Part shown: piece after piece, positions 9,651 through 18,182 of the stretch
How the letters are laid out: each line of letters opens with the position of its first letter
Numbering within the stretch: position 1 is the first letter of the stretch
Assembly (NCBI GenBank): GCA_900319005.1
Contig: ONMV01000003.1
Span: forward strand, 175,420-239,419
DNA length: 64,000 nt
Reading direction: 5' to 3'
Source: an uncultured Bacteroidales bacterium
GTDB taxonomy: Bacteria; Bacteroidota; Bacteroidia; Bacteroidales; Paludibacteraceae
Translations under genes and position numbers: made by a program
Notes under the pieces: generated by a model
Told to the model about the DNA's origin: nothing
The model's input: only the letters and a program-made list of their open reading frames with translations
The model's database searches: none

Positions 9651-9678
9651 AAAAAGAGCAGCAAACGCTGCTCTTTTG
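9651..9678 (+). terminator. Terminator after the DUF5715-like gene
   Basis: AAAAGAGCAGC, an AAAC loop and GCTGCTCTTTT (9652-9677). The symmetric A and T tails would also let it stop the opposing tRNA-Pro transcript. Confidence 0.85.
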
Positions 9679-9751
9679 TCGAGAAGACGTGACTCGAACA
9701 CGCGACCCCTACGTCCCGAACGTAGTGCGCTACCAACTGCGCTACTTCTCG
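9679..9751 (-). tRNA. tRNA-Pro (anticodon CGG)
   Basis: The minus strand folds to a full cloverleaf: acceptor CGAGAAG/CTTCTCG, D stem GCGC/GCGC, anticodon stem CTACG/CGTAG with loop TTCGGGA (anticodon CGG), and T stem GCGTG/CACGT with loop TTCGAGT. The discriminator base is A, and no CCA is encoded. Confidence 0.95.
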
Positions 9752-9809
9752 CTCACTTTCGATTCGATTATTTGCTTGCGCAATTTTATCGATTTTTCAA
9801 AAGCGGGTG

Positions 9810-9840
9810 CAAAAGTACTGCTTTTTTTTGAATTGTGCAA
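9810..9840 (-). promoter_or_regulatory. Promoter of tRNA-Pro
   Basis: On the minus strand: TTG (9840-9838), 20 bases, TACTTTTG (9817-9810), then CACCCGCTTTTG. It is almost identical over about 35 bases to the tRNA-Met promoter near 29554. It overlaps the start of the gap after the topA stop at 9853. Confidence 0.85.
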
Positions 9841-9852
9841 ATTTTTCAGCAA

Positions 9853-12168
9853 TTATTTTGCACTTTTTCGCTTAAAAGTACGTTTTCCGGGTTTTAATGG
9901 TTCATTTTTAGCCATTATTTCGCGTACTTCTGCTTCGGTGAGGCTTGCTGCGTCGCTGCTCTTGGGGATTTGATAATTTCCTTCCGGAGTATGGATGTAC
10001 GCTCCGTATTTGCCTCTGAGCACCTGCACATCACCCCATTGGTGAATAGGGGTTAGTGCGAGTTGTTTCTGCGCAATCAGCTCTATCGCCTCATCCATCG
10101 TGAGCTTGAGTGGGTCTTTGCCGCGAGGAATGGAGATAAACTGATTATCATAGTTCACGTATGGACCGTATTTACCTTCGCCGATCACCACCTCTTTTCC
10201 TGCAAATTCGCCCAAGGTGAGCGGAAGAGAAGTTTTGAATAATTCCAGTGCTTCTGCCAGCGTAATGGTGAAGACGGATTGACCCTTTTTCAGACTTGCA
10301 AAACGCGGTTTGTCGTTTGCCGCATCGCCCAACTGGACACAAGGACCGATCTTGCTGATTTTAGCAATCACCGGTTGACCTGTCGTAGGATCATTACCTA
10401 ATACCCTGCCGGCTACTTTTCCCGATGGAATCGAGGAAAGTAAGGGTTTGAATTTCTTGTAAAAACTATCTACCGTCTCTACCCAATCGCTCTTTCCGAT
10501 GGCAATACGGTCGAATTGCTCCTCCTCATTAGCGGTGAAATCATAGCTGAGAATGGAAGGGAAATGAGCGACTAAGAAATCATTGGTGATAATACCCAAA
10601 TCGGTTGGTAAGAGACGCTGGGACTCTGCGCCGTACATCTCTGATTTGGTATGTTCTACTACCTCCCCGTTCTTGAGTGTTAAGATGGCTGTGTCACGTT
10701 TCTGACCGGCTACCGAACCTTTCTCCACATATTTTACATGTTGGATGGTCTCAATAATCGTGGCATAAGTGGAAGGACGGCCGATACCGAGTTCTTCCAT
10801 GCGCTTTACCAGACTTGCCTCGTTGTAACGGAAGGGAGGTTTGGCATAAGTCTGAATCCCCTCTGCACTTTGCAGTTTCAGACGCTCGCGTTGAGCCATT
10901 GAAGGCAGAATCCGACGCTCTTCCGATTCTTCATCCGTTGATTGTACATAAACGCGGGTGAAACCGTCGAAAGTAATCACTTCGCCTACTGCCACAAACG
11001 CATACTTGCTGCCGTGTACCGATACTTCGATGGTCGTCCGCTCACTCTCAGCTTCCGCCATTTGGGAAGCGATCGTACGTTTCCAAATTAACTCATATAA
11101 ACGCTGCTCGTCTCGTCCGTTACCGGCGGTAAGCACATCCATGTAAGTCGGACGGATTGCCTCGTGTGCCTCTTGTGCACCTTTCGATTTGGTATGGTAT
11201 TGACGCGTATGTACGTACTCTGCGCCGTATTGCTCGGTAATCACGTTCTTGCTGGTCGCCAGCGCTAAGGAGGACAGGTTGACCGAGTCAGTACGCATGT
11301 ATGTGATTTTTCCGCTCTCATAGAGAGATTGCGCCAGACGCATCGTCTTCGACACCGCGAATTTTAATTTTCTTGCTGCCTCCTGTTGTAACGTAGAGGT
11401 TGTGAAAGGAGGTGCAGGCATATGTTTGGTCGGCTTGCGTTGTACATCGCGTACGATAAACTGAGACTTAGGCAGATTCTGTAAAAAATCCATCGCATCT
11501 TTCTTGTGCGAAAAACGATGGTTTAACTCGCATCTCAGAATAGAGGCATCGCCCGGATTTGATCCGATGAAATCGGCACAAATGCGGTATGAGGACGATG
11601 CACGGAAGGCTTCTATCTCACGCTCTTTCTCCACAATCAGACGTACCGCTACCGATTGTACACGACCGGCAGAAAGACCGGTAGTCACTTTCTTCCAAAG
11701 AATCGGCGAAAGTTCAAAACCTACGATGCGGTCAAGCACACGGCGGGCCTGCTGCGCGTTCACCAAGTTGTAATCAATATCACGCGGATGGAGAATGGCT
11801 TCTTGGATGGCCGGTTTGGTAATCTCGTGAAAAACGATGCGCTTCGTGTTTTTCTCATCCAAGCTTAATACTTCTTTTAAATGCCATGCAATAGCTTCTC
11901 CCTCGCGGTCCTCATCGGAAGCCAACCAAACCGTATCTGCTTTATATGCTTCCTTTTGCAGTTGTTCTATTAGATGGGTTTTGTGCTCATCAATCGCGTA
12001 ATGGGGCTGATAGCCATGCTCGAAATCGATACCCATGGAGTTTTTGCCGATGGGCTCGATGTCGCGGATATGACCCTGACTGCTCAATACATGATAGTCA
12101 CTTCCGAGAAATTTCTCAATTGTTTTGGCTTTCGCCGGAGACTCTACTATTACCAAATTTTTGCTCAT
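9853..12168 (-). CDS. topA: DNA topoisomerase I
   Basis: A 771-residue type IA topoisomerase that relaxes negative supercoils. The N-terminal Toprim domain has VIVESPAKAKTIEKFL and DEDREGEAIAWH. The active-site tyrosine is Y290 in GKITYMRTDS. The core continues with the RPSTYATIIETI segment. The C-terminus lacks the Cys4 zinc ribbons of the E. coli enzyme and instead carries repeats of the GKYGPYVNY/GKYGAYIHT kind. It ends in a basic tail (KPGKRTFKRKSAK), the usual form in this phylum. It is transcribed from its own promoter at 12210-12240, divergent from the nfeD-floA genes. Confidence 0.97.
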   Translation of the reverse strand: MSKNLVIVESPAKAKTIEKFLGSDYHVLSSQGHIRDIEPIGKNSMGIDFEHGYQPHYAIDEHKTHLIEQLQKEAYKADTVWLASDEDREGEAIAWHLKEVLSLDEKNTKRIVFHEITKPAIQEAILHPRDIDYNLVNAQQARRVLDRIVGFELSPILWKKVTTGLSAGRVQSVAVRLIVEKEREIEAFRASSSYRICADFIGSNPGDASILRCELNHRFSHKKDAMDFLQNLPKSQFIVRDVQRKPTKHMPAPPFTTSTLQQEAARKLKFAVSKTMRLAQSLYESGKITYMRTDSVNLSSLALATSKNVITEQYGAEYVHTRQYHTKSKGAQEAHEAIRPTYMDVLTAGNGRDEQRLYELIWKRTIASQMAEAESERTTIEVSVHGSKYAFVAVGEVITFDGFTRVYVQSTDEESEERRILPSMAQRERLKLQSAEGIQTYAKPPFRYNEASLVKRMEELGIGRPSTYATIIETIQHVKYVEKGSVAGQKRDTAILTLKNGEVVEHTKSEMYGAESQRLLPTDLGIITNDFLVAHFPSILSYDFTANEEEQFDRIAIGKSDWVETVDSFYKKFKPLLSSIPSGKVAGRVLGNDPTTGQPVIAKISKIGPCVQLGDAANDKPRFASLKKGQSVFTITLAEALELFKTSLPLTLGEFAGKEVVIGEGKYGPYVNYDNQFISIPRGKDPLKLTMDEAIELIAQKQLALTPIHQWGDVQVLRGKYGAYIHTPEGNYQIPKSSDAASLTEAEVREIMAKNEPLKPGKRTFKRKSAK

Positions 12169-12209
12169 AAACGTATAATAATAAGGTGTAACCCTTCAAA
12201 AAACGGCTG

Positions 12210-12240
12210 CAAAAGTAGTATATTTTATTTATTTATGCAA
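12210..12240 (-). promoter_or_regulatory. Promoter of topA
   Basis: On the minus strand: TTG (12240-12238), 20 bases, TACTTTTG (12217-12210), then CAGCCG. It is about 42 bases before the topA ATG. Confidence 0.85.
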
Positions 12241-12256
12241 ATTTTTTTTTATTCGC

Positions 12257-12287
12257 TTGCATATACCAAAGATATTTAGTATCTTTG
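12257..12287 (+). promoter_or_regulatory. Promoter of the nfeD-floA unit
   Basis: TTG at 12257-12259, 20 bases, TATCTTTG at 12280-12287, then CAGCCG. It lies about 48 bases before the nfeD-like ATG and back to back with the topA promoter. Confidence 0.85.
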
Positions 12288-12335
12288 CAGCCGATTTGAA
12301 AAAAATAGTTGTAATTTTTTTAACAAAATACTTGC

Positions 12336-12659
12336 ATGAACGTTTTTTTAGTCGTATTATTAGTGCTCGCGGGCGTCACGTTATTATTATTGGAGATGTT
12401 CCTTTTGCCGGGGTTCGGCATTGCGGGTGTTAGCGGTTTTGCCTGTCTTATCGGTGCAGTTGTTGTTGCGTGGATTTGGATGGGGCATGTCGCTGGGTTA
12501 ATCACGATGGGTGCGTGTGTCTTGATGTCTGCTTTGGCTGTCTGGGGATTTGTCCGCAGCCATGCTTTGGAGAAAATGGCATTGGATACCAAGATCGATG
12601 GCCATGTGGAGTTGGCGAACAATAAACTCAAGAAAGAAGAAAAATTATCTGATAAATAA
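12336..12659 (+). CDS. Short NfeD-like membrane protein
   Basis: A 107-residue protein with about three membrane segments (residues 3-21, 29-49, 54-75). The first two surround the motif [19 protein letters not shown], which matches the FxPGFGxxGxxG pattern of the NfeD membrane domain. It stops after a short charged tail ([13 protein letters not shown]), so the OB-fold domain normal in NfeD is missing. It sits 17 bp before floA, and NfeD and flotillin-like proteins are common partners. I infer it helps place FloA in membrane microdomains. Confidence 0.8.
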   Translation: MNVFLVVLLVLAGVTLLLLEMFLLPGFGIAGVSGFACLIGAVVVAWIWMGHVAGLITMGACVLMSALAVWGFVRSHALEKMALDTKIDGHVELANNKLKKEEKLSDK

Positions 12660-12676
12660 TAAAGAAAGGAGTCATT

Positions 12677-13669
12677 ATGGATCCCGAAATTGGAGTATTA
12701 CAAATTTTACTGATGTTCTTGGTGAGCATCGGTGTGATTATTTTCCTGTATTACGTACCCTTTATGCTATGGATCAATGCTGTAGTGAGCGGTGTACATA
12801 TCAGTCTCATTCAACTCTTCCTGATGCGTATCCGGAAGGTGCCGCCTGCAAAGATTGTGAACTGCATGATTGAGGCGCATAAGGCGGGGCTGACCGATGT
12901 GAAGCGTGACGGCTTGGAGGCACACTATCTGGCGGGTGGTCACATAGAACGCGTGGTACACGCCTTGGTGTCTGCGTCGAAAGCAGGTATCTCTTTGCCT
13001 TTCCAGATGGCTACCGCGATTGACTTGGCGGGACGTGATGTATTCGAAGCCGTGCAGATGAGTGTCAACCCGAAAGTCATTGATACCCCTCCTGTTACAG
13101 CGGTGGCGAAAGATGGTATCCAGTTGATTGCCAAAGCCCGTGTGACCGTCCGGGCAAATATCAAACAACTCGTCGGTGGAGCAGGTGAAGATACGATCCT
13201 TGCGCGTGTCGGAGAAGGTATTGTCAGTTCAATCGGTAGTGCGGAGAGCCACAAGCAAGTGCTCGAAAACCCCGATTCCATCAGTAAATTAGTGCTCTCT
13301 AAAGGTCTCGATGACGGAACGGCTTTTGAGATTCTTTCTATCGATATAGCCGATATAGACGTGGGTAAGAACATCGGTGCACAGCTCCAGATAGATCAGG
13401 CGGAGGCGGATAAGAATATTGCTCAGGCGAAAGCCGAAGAGCGCCGCTCGATGGCGGTCGCTTCCGAGCAGGAGATGAAAGCCAAAGCGCAAGAAGCCCG
13501 TGCAAAAGTGATTGAGGCGGAAGCACTTGTGCCCCAAGCCATGGCTGAGGCATTCCGTAGTGGTAATCTCGGTATCATGGATTATTATCGCATGCAGAAT
13601 ATTCAGGCGGACACTGCGATGCGCGAGCAGATTGCCGGTGGAGGAACTTCTTCTAAGAAGAAAAATTAA
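12677..13669 (+). CDS. floA: Flotillin-like protein FloA
   Basis: A 330-residue membrane scaffold protein of the FloA (YqfA/UPF0365) family, thought to organise membrane microdomains. A hydrophobic N-terminal segment (residues 6-32) is followed by the family block [14 protein letters not shown], the SPFH-like region ([20 protein letters not shown], then [20 protein letters not shown]), and the coiled-coil tail rich in A, E and K ([17 protein letters not shown]). It ends with [10 protein letters not shown]. Co-transcription with the NfeD-like gene is likely. Confidence 0.96.
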   Translation: MDPEIGVLQILLMFLVSIGVIIFLYYVPFMLWINAVVSGVHISLIQLFLMRIRKVPPAKIVNCMIEAHKAGLTDVKRDGLEAHYLAGGHIERVVHALVSASKAGISLPFQMATAIDLAGRDVFEAVQMSVNPKVIDTPPVTAVAKDGIQLIAKARVTVRANIKQLVGGAGEDTILARVGEGIVSSIGSAESHKQVLENPDSISKLVLSKGLDDGTAFEILSIDIADIDVGKNIGAQLQIDQAEADKNIAQAKAEERRSMAVASEQEMKAKAQEARAKVIEAEALVPQAMAEAFRSGNLGIMDYYRMQNIQADTAMREQIAGGGTSSKKKN

Positions 13670-13714
13670 TGAACTTTCGTGAAAACGTAATCATGAAATA
13701 TCAGGGAAAGAAAG

Positions 13715-14521
13715 TTGAGAGTCGCTTTATTACAATATCCAATCGTCTGGGCTGATCCGCAGGCGAATATAGGTCTGCTGGATGAACGTTTGCGCGCTAT
13801 CGCGGGGCAGGTGGACTTGGCGGTAGTGCCGGAGATGTTCTCTACCGGTTTCTGTACTGACCGTCCAGGTCTGGCAGAGCCGTGGGGCGGACCTACCTGT
13901 CTGGCCTTGCAGCACATGGCGGATACCTATAACTTGGCGATAGCAGGCTCACTCATGGCATCTGAGAACGGGAAATTGTACAACCGGGGTTTTCTCTTTG
14001 CCCCGGGAGTGCCACCGCAATACTGTGACAAGCATCATCTCTACGCCAGCGGAGGCGAGGCGGAGTTCTTTACACCCGGTAACGAACGCAAGATCTTTGA
14101 GTTCCGGGGCGTAAAGATACGCATGGCGGTTTGCTATGACTTGCGCTTCCCTGTATGGTTGAGGCAGGATAAAAACCACCTATATGACCTTCTCATCTGT
14201 GTTGCTTGTTGGCCTACCATCCGTATTCAGTACTGGGATGCCCTCCTTGCTGCGCGCGCGGCTGAGAACCACTGCTACGGAATAGGTGTCAATATGGTCG
14301 GTACGGATGGTCTGCAACTTGATTATAACGGTCATTCGGCGGCGTACGACACATGGCTAAAGGACCTCGCAGGTTTCGAGGATTACGAGGAAGCCACTCG
14401 AATAGTGGACCTCTCTATTGAGAAACTGCGTCATTTCCGCGAAGTCCTACCCCAATGGAAAGAAGCGGACGAATACGAGGTGAAAGGGGAAAATTTAAAG
14501 GGAAAGGATTATACAGCGTAG
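13715..14521 (+). CDS. Nitrilase-family omega-amidase (YafV/Nit2-like)
   Basis: A 268-residue carbon-nitrogen hydrolase with the full Glu-Lys-Cys triad: E40 in VVPEMFSTGF, K106 in CDKHHLY, and C140 in AVCYDLRFPVW. This subgroup hydrolyses alpha-ketoglutaramate or alpha-ketosuccinamate in transamination salvage or repair. The start must be TTG at 13715: translation MRVALLQYPIVWADP fits the family start exactly, no ATG or GTG lies in frame before the TGA at 13694, and the nearby ATG at 13693 is out of frame. It lies between floA (45 bp) and recJ (11 bp) on the same strand. Confidence 0.9.
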   Translation: MRVALLQYPIVWADPQANIGLLDERLRAIAGQVDLAVVPEMFSTGFCTDRPGLAEPWGGPTCLALQHMADTYNLAIAGSLMASENGKLYNRGFLFAPGVPPQYCDKHHLYASGGEAEFFTPGNERKIFEFRGVKIRMAVCYDLRFPVWLRQDKNHLYDLLICVACWPTIRIQYWDALLAARAAENHCYGIGVNMVGTDGLQLDYNGHSAAYDTWLKDLAGFEDYEEATRIVDLSIEKLRHFREVLPQWKEADEYEVKGENLKGKDYTA

Positions 14522-14532
14522 CGGTCTAAAAA

Positions 14533-16239
14533 ATGGATATTAACTGGAAAATAAAAGAATTGACGCCGGAAGAGCAGTCCGCTGCTGAGCGTCTGAGTGC
14601 CGAACTGGAGATCAGTTCGGTAGCAGGGCGTATCTTAGCGGGACGCGGTATCCGTACTGCAGCTGAGGCGCGCTCGTATATACGACCCTCTTTGGATAGC
14701 CTCCATGACCCTTTTCTTATGCAAAGTATGGGAGCTGCGGTTGATCGACTTTGCCGTGCTATTGATACACACGAGCGAATAATGGTGTACGGCGACTATG
14801 ATGTCGATGGTACAACAGCTGTGGCGCTCATGTATTCCTTCCTGAAGACCCAGACGGATAATCTCCTCTATTATATCCCGGACCGCTATACTGAGGGCTA
14901 TGGTATCTCCACAAAAGGGATAGATACCGCCAAAGAGAAAGGATGCACCCTCGTTATTGCCCTCGACTGCGGCATCAAATCGGTAGAAAAGATGGAGTAT
15001 GCCAATAGTATCGGGGTGGATTTTATTATCTGTGACCATCATACGCCCGGGGAGGTCATACCTGCCGCTATAGCGGTGCTGAATATGAAGCGTGCAGACT
15101 GTCAATACCCCTATAAGGAACTCAGCGGTTGCGGAGTGGGCTTCAAACTCGTGCAAGCATACGCACAACGCCGGGGTATCCCGCCTACGGAGATCTACCG
15201 TCTCCTGCCTCTTCTGGCTATGTCCATCGCCAGTGATATAGTGCCCCTTACGGGCGAGAACCGAGTGCTGGCTTTCTATGGACTGCGCGCCCTCAATGCC
15301 GCGCCTTCGGTAGGTATACGTGCTATCATGAAAATGGCAGGTATAGAGGGTAAAACTGTTACCATGAGCGATTTGGTCTATAAGATCGGCCCCCGTATCA
15401 ATGCTGCTGGGCGTATAAAAAGCGGTTCTGAAGCAGTGCGGCTCCTAATCACAGATGACGAACAAGCGGCTTTGCGCTTTGCTCAAGATATCGATTCTTA
15501 TAACCAGGATCGACGCGATTATGATTCAAAGACTACTGACGAGGCCCTCGCGCAACTCGAAAAAGATCCGATGAATTCGAGCAAATTCACCACTGTCGTC
15601 TTTTCGCCCGAGTGGCATAAAGGGGTGGTAGGCATAGCTGCAAGCCGGTTGACAGAAACCTTTTATAGACCCACTATTGTCCTCACGGCGGGTGAGGATG
15701 ATATCATCAGCGGTAGCGCACGTTCTGTCAGCGATTTTGATATCTATACTGCGATTGACTCCTGTCGTGACCTACTGACGAATTTCGGAGGACATAAGTT
15801 CGCTGCAGGTCTGAGTATGCATAAAGCCGATCTGCCCGAGTTCAAACGCCGTTTTGAGAACTATGTAGCGTCTCATATCACACTCGCTCAGCAGGCACCG
15901 ACGCTTGAGATCGAGGCCGAGGTAGAACTGAGTGATATGAACTGGAAGATGTATAAGATTCTTCAATGTCTCGAACCTTTCGGACCGGGCAATGAACGGC
16001 CTCTCTTCCTTTGCCGCAATCTCATTAATAATCGCAACACACGCGCTGTGAGTGACGGAAAACACCTTCATCTCGATCTCACCGACCGTATTGTCGCTAT
16101 GGAAGGCATCGCTTTCGGACTGGGTGACAAAGCGGAGTATCTGCAGAACGGTAATTCTATTGATGTATGTTTCTATCTGGAGGAAAATTCTTTCCGCGGA
16201 CGTACTACACTTCAAATGAATGCGCAGGACATTAAGTAA
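14533..16239 (+). CDS. recJ: Single-stranded-DNA-specific exonuclease RecJ
   Basis: A 568-residue DHH-family 5'-3' exonuclease for recombination and mismatch repair. The metal-binding motifs appear in order: MVYGDYDVDGTTA near residue 84, IALDCGIKS, ICDHHTPGEVIP (the DHH motif), then the DHHA1 region with GPRINAAGRIKSG and SGSARSVSDFDIYTA. The C-terminal OB-fold region ends at RTTLQMNAQDIK. Length is normal for the phylum. Confidence 0.97.
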   Translation: MDINWKIKELTPEEQSAAERLSAELEISSVAGRILAGRGIRTAAEARSYIRPSLDSLHDPFLMQSMGAAVDRLCRAIDTHERIMVYGDYDVDGTTAVALMYSFLKTQTDNLLYYIPDRYTEGYGISTKGIDTAKEKGCTLVIALDCGIKSVEKMEYANSIGVDFIICDHHTPGEVIPAAIAVLNMKRADCQYPYKELSGCGVGFKLVQAYAQRRGIPPTEIYRLLPLLAMSIASDIVPLTGENRVLAFYGLRALNAAPSVGIRAIMKMAGIEGKTVTMSDLVYKIGPRINAAGRIKSGSEAVRLLITDDEQAALRFAQDIDSYNQDRRDYDSKTTDEALAQLEKDPMNSSKFTTVVFSPEWHKGVVGIAASRLTETFYRPTIVLTAGEDDIISGSARSVSDFDIYTAIDSCRDLLTNFGGHKFAAGLSMHKADLPEFKRRFENYVASHITLAQQAPTLEIEAEVELSDMNWKMYKILQCLEPFGPGNERPLFLCRNLINNRNTRAVSDGKHLHLDLTDRIVAMEGIAFGLGDKAEYLQNGNSIDVCFYLEENSFRGRTTLQMNAQDIK

Positions 16240-16277
16240 AAAATACTCAACTCTGCGTAAAAAATTACTTTAAAGGG

Positions 16278-16308
16278 TTGCATTTCTAAATTATTTTTTG
16301 TAATTTTG
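16278..16308 (+). promoter_or_regulatory. Promoter of the membrane peptide/AraC pair
   Basis: TTG at 16278-16280, 20 bases, TAATTTTG at 16301-16308, then CACTCG. It lies 28 bases before the ATG at 16336. Confidence 0.8.
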
Positions 16309-16335
16309 CACTCGTTTTTGTGGATAAAACGGGTT

Positions 16336-16551
16336 ATGAACTGGCGTAAGTTTTTTGTTGAATACAAATTAGAGCTTGTTTTTGGGGGCGTTTTGATTGC
16401 ATGCGTCTGTCTTAGTTTGTGGATGGCGCGATTTATTCCAATAGAAATGTATCAAGACCTGAGCTTGGTTATGAATAGCACTATTACTGTAGAGTGCTTG
16501 TTTGGAGCATGGATTATGTCGCGACATATTTTTGCTAATGATCGCATATAG
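16336..16551 (+). CDS. Two-pass membrane peptide overlapping the AraC-type gene
   Basis: A 71-residue protein with membrane segments at about residues 14-31 (LVFGGVLIACVCLSLWMA) and 46-62. Transcription starts about 16314, so the upstream in-frame ATG at 16306 is not used. It overlaps the AraC-type frame by 14 bp, in a different frame. In many Bacteroidales regulators an N-terminal membrane part is fused to the AraC domain, so this may be the displaced N-terminus of the next gene after a frameshift, or a coupled partner. I cannot tell which from one sequence. Confidence 0.6.
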   Translation: MNWRKFFVEYKLELVFGGVLIACVCLSLWMARFIPIEMYQDLSLVMNSTITVECLFGAWIMSRHIFANDRI

Positions 16552-17053
16552 TACCGAACAGATTCTATATCGTGGAGATCCGTGGAAAACCATTAAACAG
16601 AATAAGATGAATCAGCAAGAAGAAATGGAGGAAGAAATGGAAGTGCCAACAGCTTCATATGCGGAGTATCGCATTATTTTGGAGGAGTGGATGGAGAAAG
16701 AGAGACCGTATAAAAATTCCGAATTTCGGTTAATGGATCTACGGCAAATACTACCCCTTAATCGTACCTATCTGAGCCAATTTATTAACACTGAATACGG
16801 GTGTAATTTCTATCAGTTTGTTACGAACTATCGTATAGAGGAAGCAAAGCGTTTGATGCAAGAAAATCCGGATATGAAGTTTCAGGAAATTGCCGATGAA
16901 TGCGGCTTCTCCTCCCCAACCCTCTTTTCTCGTATCTTTGCCCGCGAAACGGGAATGACACCCCGTGAATGGACAGTACAGACAGAAAAACAGGGGACTC
17001 CCCCCCCCCCCCCCCTATACGCGTCGCCGCGGCTCATAAAGGCTGGTGTTTGA
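16538..17053 (+). CDS. AraC-family DNA-binding protein ending in a poly-C tract
   Basis: A 171-residue regulator. A short charged N-terminal part (NKMNQQEEMEEEMEV) leads into the AraC double helix-turn-helix (about residues 60-148). It shows LNRTYLSQFINTEYG in the first HTH, YRIEEAKRLMQENPD in the linker helix, FQEIADECGFSSPTLFSRIF in the second HTH, and TGMTPREW at the end. After the domain, residues 155-159 are prolines from a run of 16 C (17000-17015). The ATG at 16538 overlaps the preceding gene and suggests translational coupling; the ATG at 16607 is an alternative. Targets are unknown. Confidence 0.8.
   Translation: MIAYSTEQILYRGDPWKTIKQNKMNQQEEMEEEMEVPTASYAEYRIILEEWMEKERPYKNSEFRLMDLRQILPLNRTYLSQFINTEYGCNFYQFVTNYRIEEAKRLMQENPDMKFQEIADECGFSSPTLFSRIFARETGMTPREWTVQTEKQGTPPPPPLYASPRLIKAGV
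17000..17015. repeat. Poly-C tract (16 C) in the AraC-type gene
   Basis: Sixteen consecutive C bases directly after the AraC DNA-binding domain. Gain or loss of one or two bases would change the reading frame of the tail: one C fewer ends soon at TAA (about 17038), two C fewer opens a tail of about 38 codons. Confidence 0.9.
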
Positions 17054-17246
17054 GTTGGGCAAAATTAACTGATACCACTAGCACTGAGATATTTGGGGAA
17101 ATAAATTCACGCCTATGCCTTAATAAATTGTGAGTAAGTAAATTTTTTGGAACTCCTGTGACTGTGAAGCCATGGGAGTTTTTGTTATGTATATTAGTCA
17201 TTTTAGTTTCAAAAAGCATAAAAAATGAAAATATTACAGAAAATAT
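17054..17246. other. Intergenic stretch between the AraC-type gene and the rpsP promoter
   Basis: AT-rich sequence with no convincing gene. It contains one hairpin, AACTCC at 17151-17156 paired with GGAGTT at 17175-17180 and followed by TTTTG, a possible weak terminator. Confidence 0.5.
17151..17185 (+). terminator. Possible weak terminator before rpsP
   Basis: A 6-bp stem (AACTCC/GGAGTT) with an 18-base loop and a short T run. The stem is short and the loop long. Confidence 0.4.
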
Positions 17247-17277
17247 TTGCATATATAAAATAAAAGCAGTACCTTTG
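17247..17277 (+). promoter_or_regulatory. Promoter of rpsP
   Basis: TTG at 17247-17249, 20 bases, TACCTTTG at 17270-17277, then CACGC. The leader to the rpsP ATG is about 135 bases, long enough for control at the RNA level, though I see no clear structure. Confidence 0.8.
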
Positions 17278-17419
17278 CACGCTTTTTCGTGTAAAAAGCA
17301 AGCCACATCAATGTACAAAGGGACGAAGTACTATGTATATATAAAGTTCCGTGTGCTTATTTATTAACCCGGGCGTAGAACTCGCGAAGTTCAAGGCCTA
17401 TAAAACAAATTAAAACAAA

Positions 17420-17995
17420 ATGGCAACAAAAATTCGTTTGGCTCGTCATGGTCACAAAGACTATGCTTTCTACCACATCGTAGTAGCTGACAGCCGCTCG
17501 CCGCGTGACGGCAAAATCATCGAGCGTATCGGTTCTTTCAACCCGAACACCAATCCCGCAGCTGTAATTCTCAATTTCGAGCGTGCTCTGTACTGGGTTA
17601 ACGTTGGTGCTCAGCCGACAGACACCGTTCGTACGATCCTCTCCAACGAAGGTGTACTTCTTTGCAAACACCTCCAAGGAGGTGTAGCTAAGGGCGCTTT
17701 CAGTCAGGAAGAGGCTCAGAAGCGTTTCGATGCTTGGAAAGCTCAGAAAGATGCGAAAGCCGGTAAGATCAGCCAAGCAGAGGCAGACAAGAAAGCTGCT
17801 GCAGCAAAGGCTCTCCTCGCTCAAGAGGTAGAGACCAACAAGGCTATCGCTGCTAAAGTAGCTGAGAAACGTGCCGCTGCTGCTGCAGAGCTCGCTGCTG
17901 CTGCACAAGAGGCTGCTAAGGAAGCCGCTGCCGCTGAGGCTGAGGCTAACGGTGAAGCTCCTGCTGAGGAACCCGCTGCTGAAGCTGAGGCTTAA
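17420..17995 (+). CDS. rpsP: Ribosomal protein S16 with alanine-rich extension
   Basis: A 191-residue small-subunit protein. The first 85 or so residues are the S16 fold ([54 protein letters not shown]). The remaining 100 residues are a low-complexity tail of A, E and K with predicted helical or coiled-coil character, ending EEPAAEAEA. Such tails are normal for S16 in this phylum. It is transcribed alone, with a terminator downstream. Confidence 0.97.
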   Translation: MATKIRLARHGHKDYAFYHIVVADSRSPRDGKIIERIGSFNPNTNPAAVILNFERALYWVNVGAQPTDTVRTILSNEGVLLCKHLQGGVAKGAFSQEEAQKRFDAWKAQKDAKAGKISQAEADKKAAAAKALLAQEVETNKAIAAKVAEKRAAAAAELAAAAQEAAKEAAAAEAEANGEAPAEEPAAEAEA

Positions 17996-18048
17996 ACATC
18001 GGAATATCGATATATTGACATATCGAAATACCGAAAAAGAAAAAATGA

Positions 18049-18077
18049 AGTCCAAAACATTTGTTTTGGGCTTTTTT
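18049..18077 (+). terminator. Terminator after rpsP
   Basis: TCCAAAAC, an ATTT loop, GTTTTGGG, then CTTTTTT (18049-18077). Confidence 0.8.
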
Positions 18078-18119
18078 GTGCTCTTTCATTCATTAATTTG
18101 ATAAACTTTTAACTTTTAT

Positions 18120-18150
18120 TTGCATATATGCAAAAATTATTGTATCTTTG
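18120..18150 (+). promoter_or_regulatory. Promoter of the exopolysaccharide operon
   Basis: TTG at 18120-18122, 20 bases, TATCTTTG at 18143-18150, then CACGC. The start is about 18156, leaving a leader of roughly 27 bases to the GTG at 18183. Confidence 0.85.
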
Positions 18151-18182
18151 CACGCTTTTTATGTATATATTCGGCGCAAAGA

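Noticed and set aside
17054-17419. Riboswitch or other structured leader before rpsP
   Set aside because: The leader is about 135 bases, but I cannot find conserved riboswitch elements or a convincing terminator/antiterminator pair.
18120-18182. ATG at 18120 as flippase start
   Set aside because: It lies within the promoter (TTG at 18120-18122), so it would not be transcribed.
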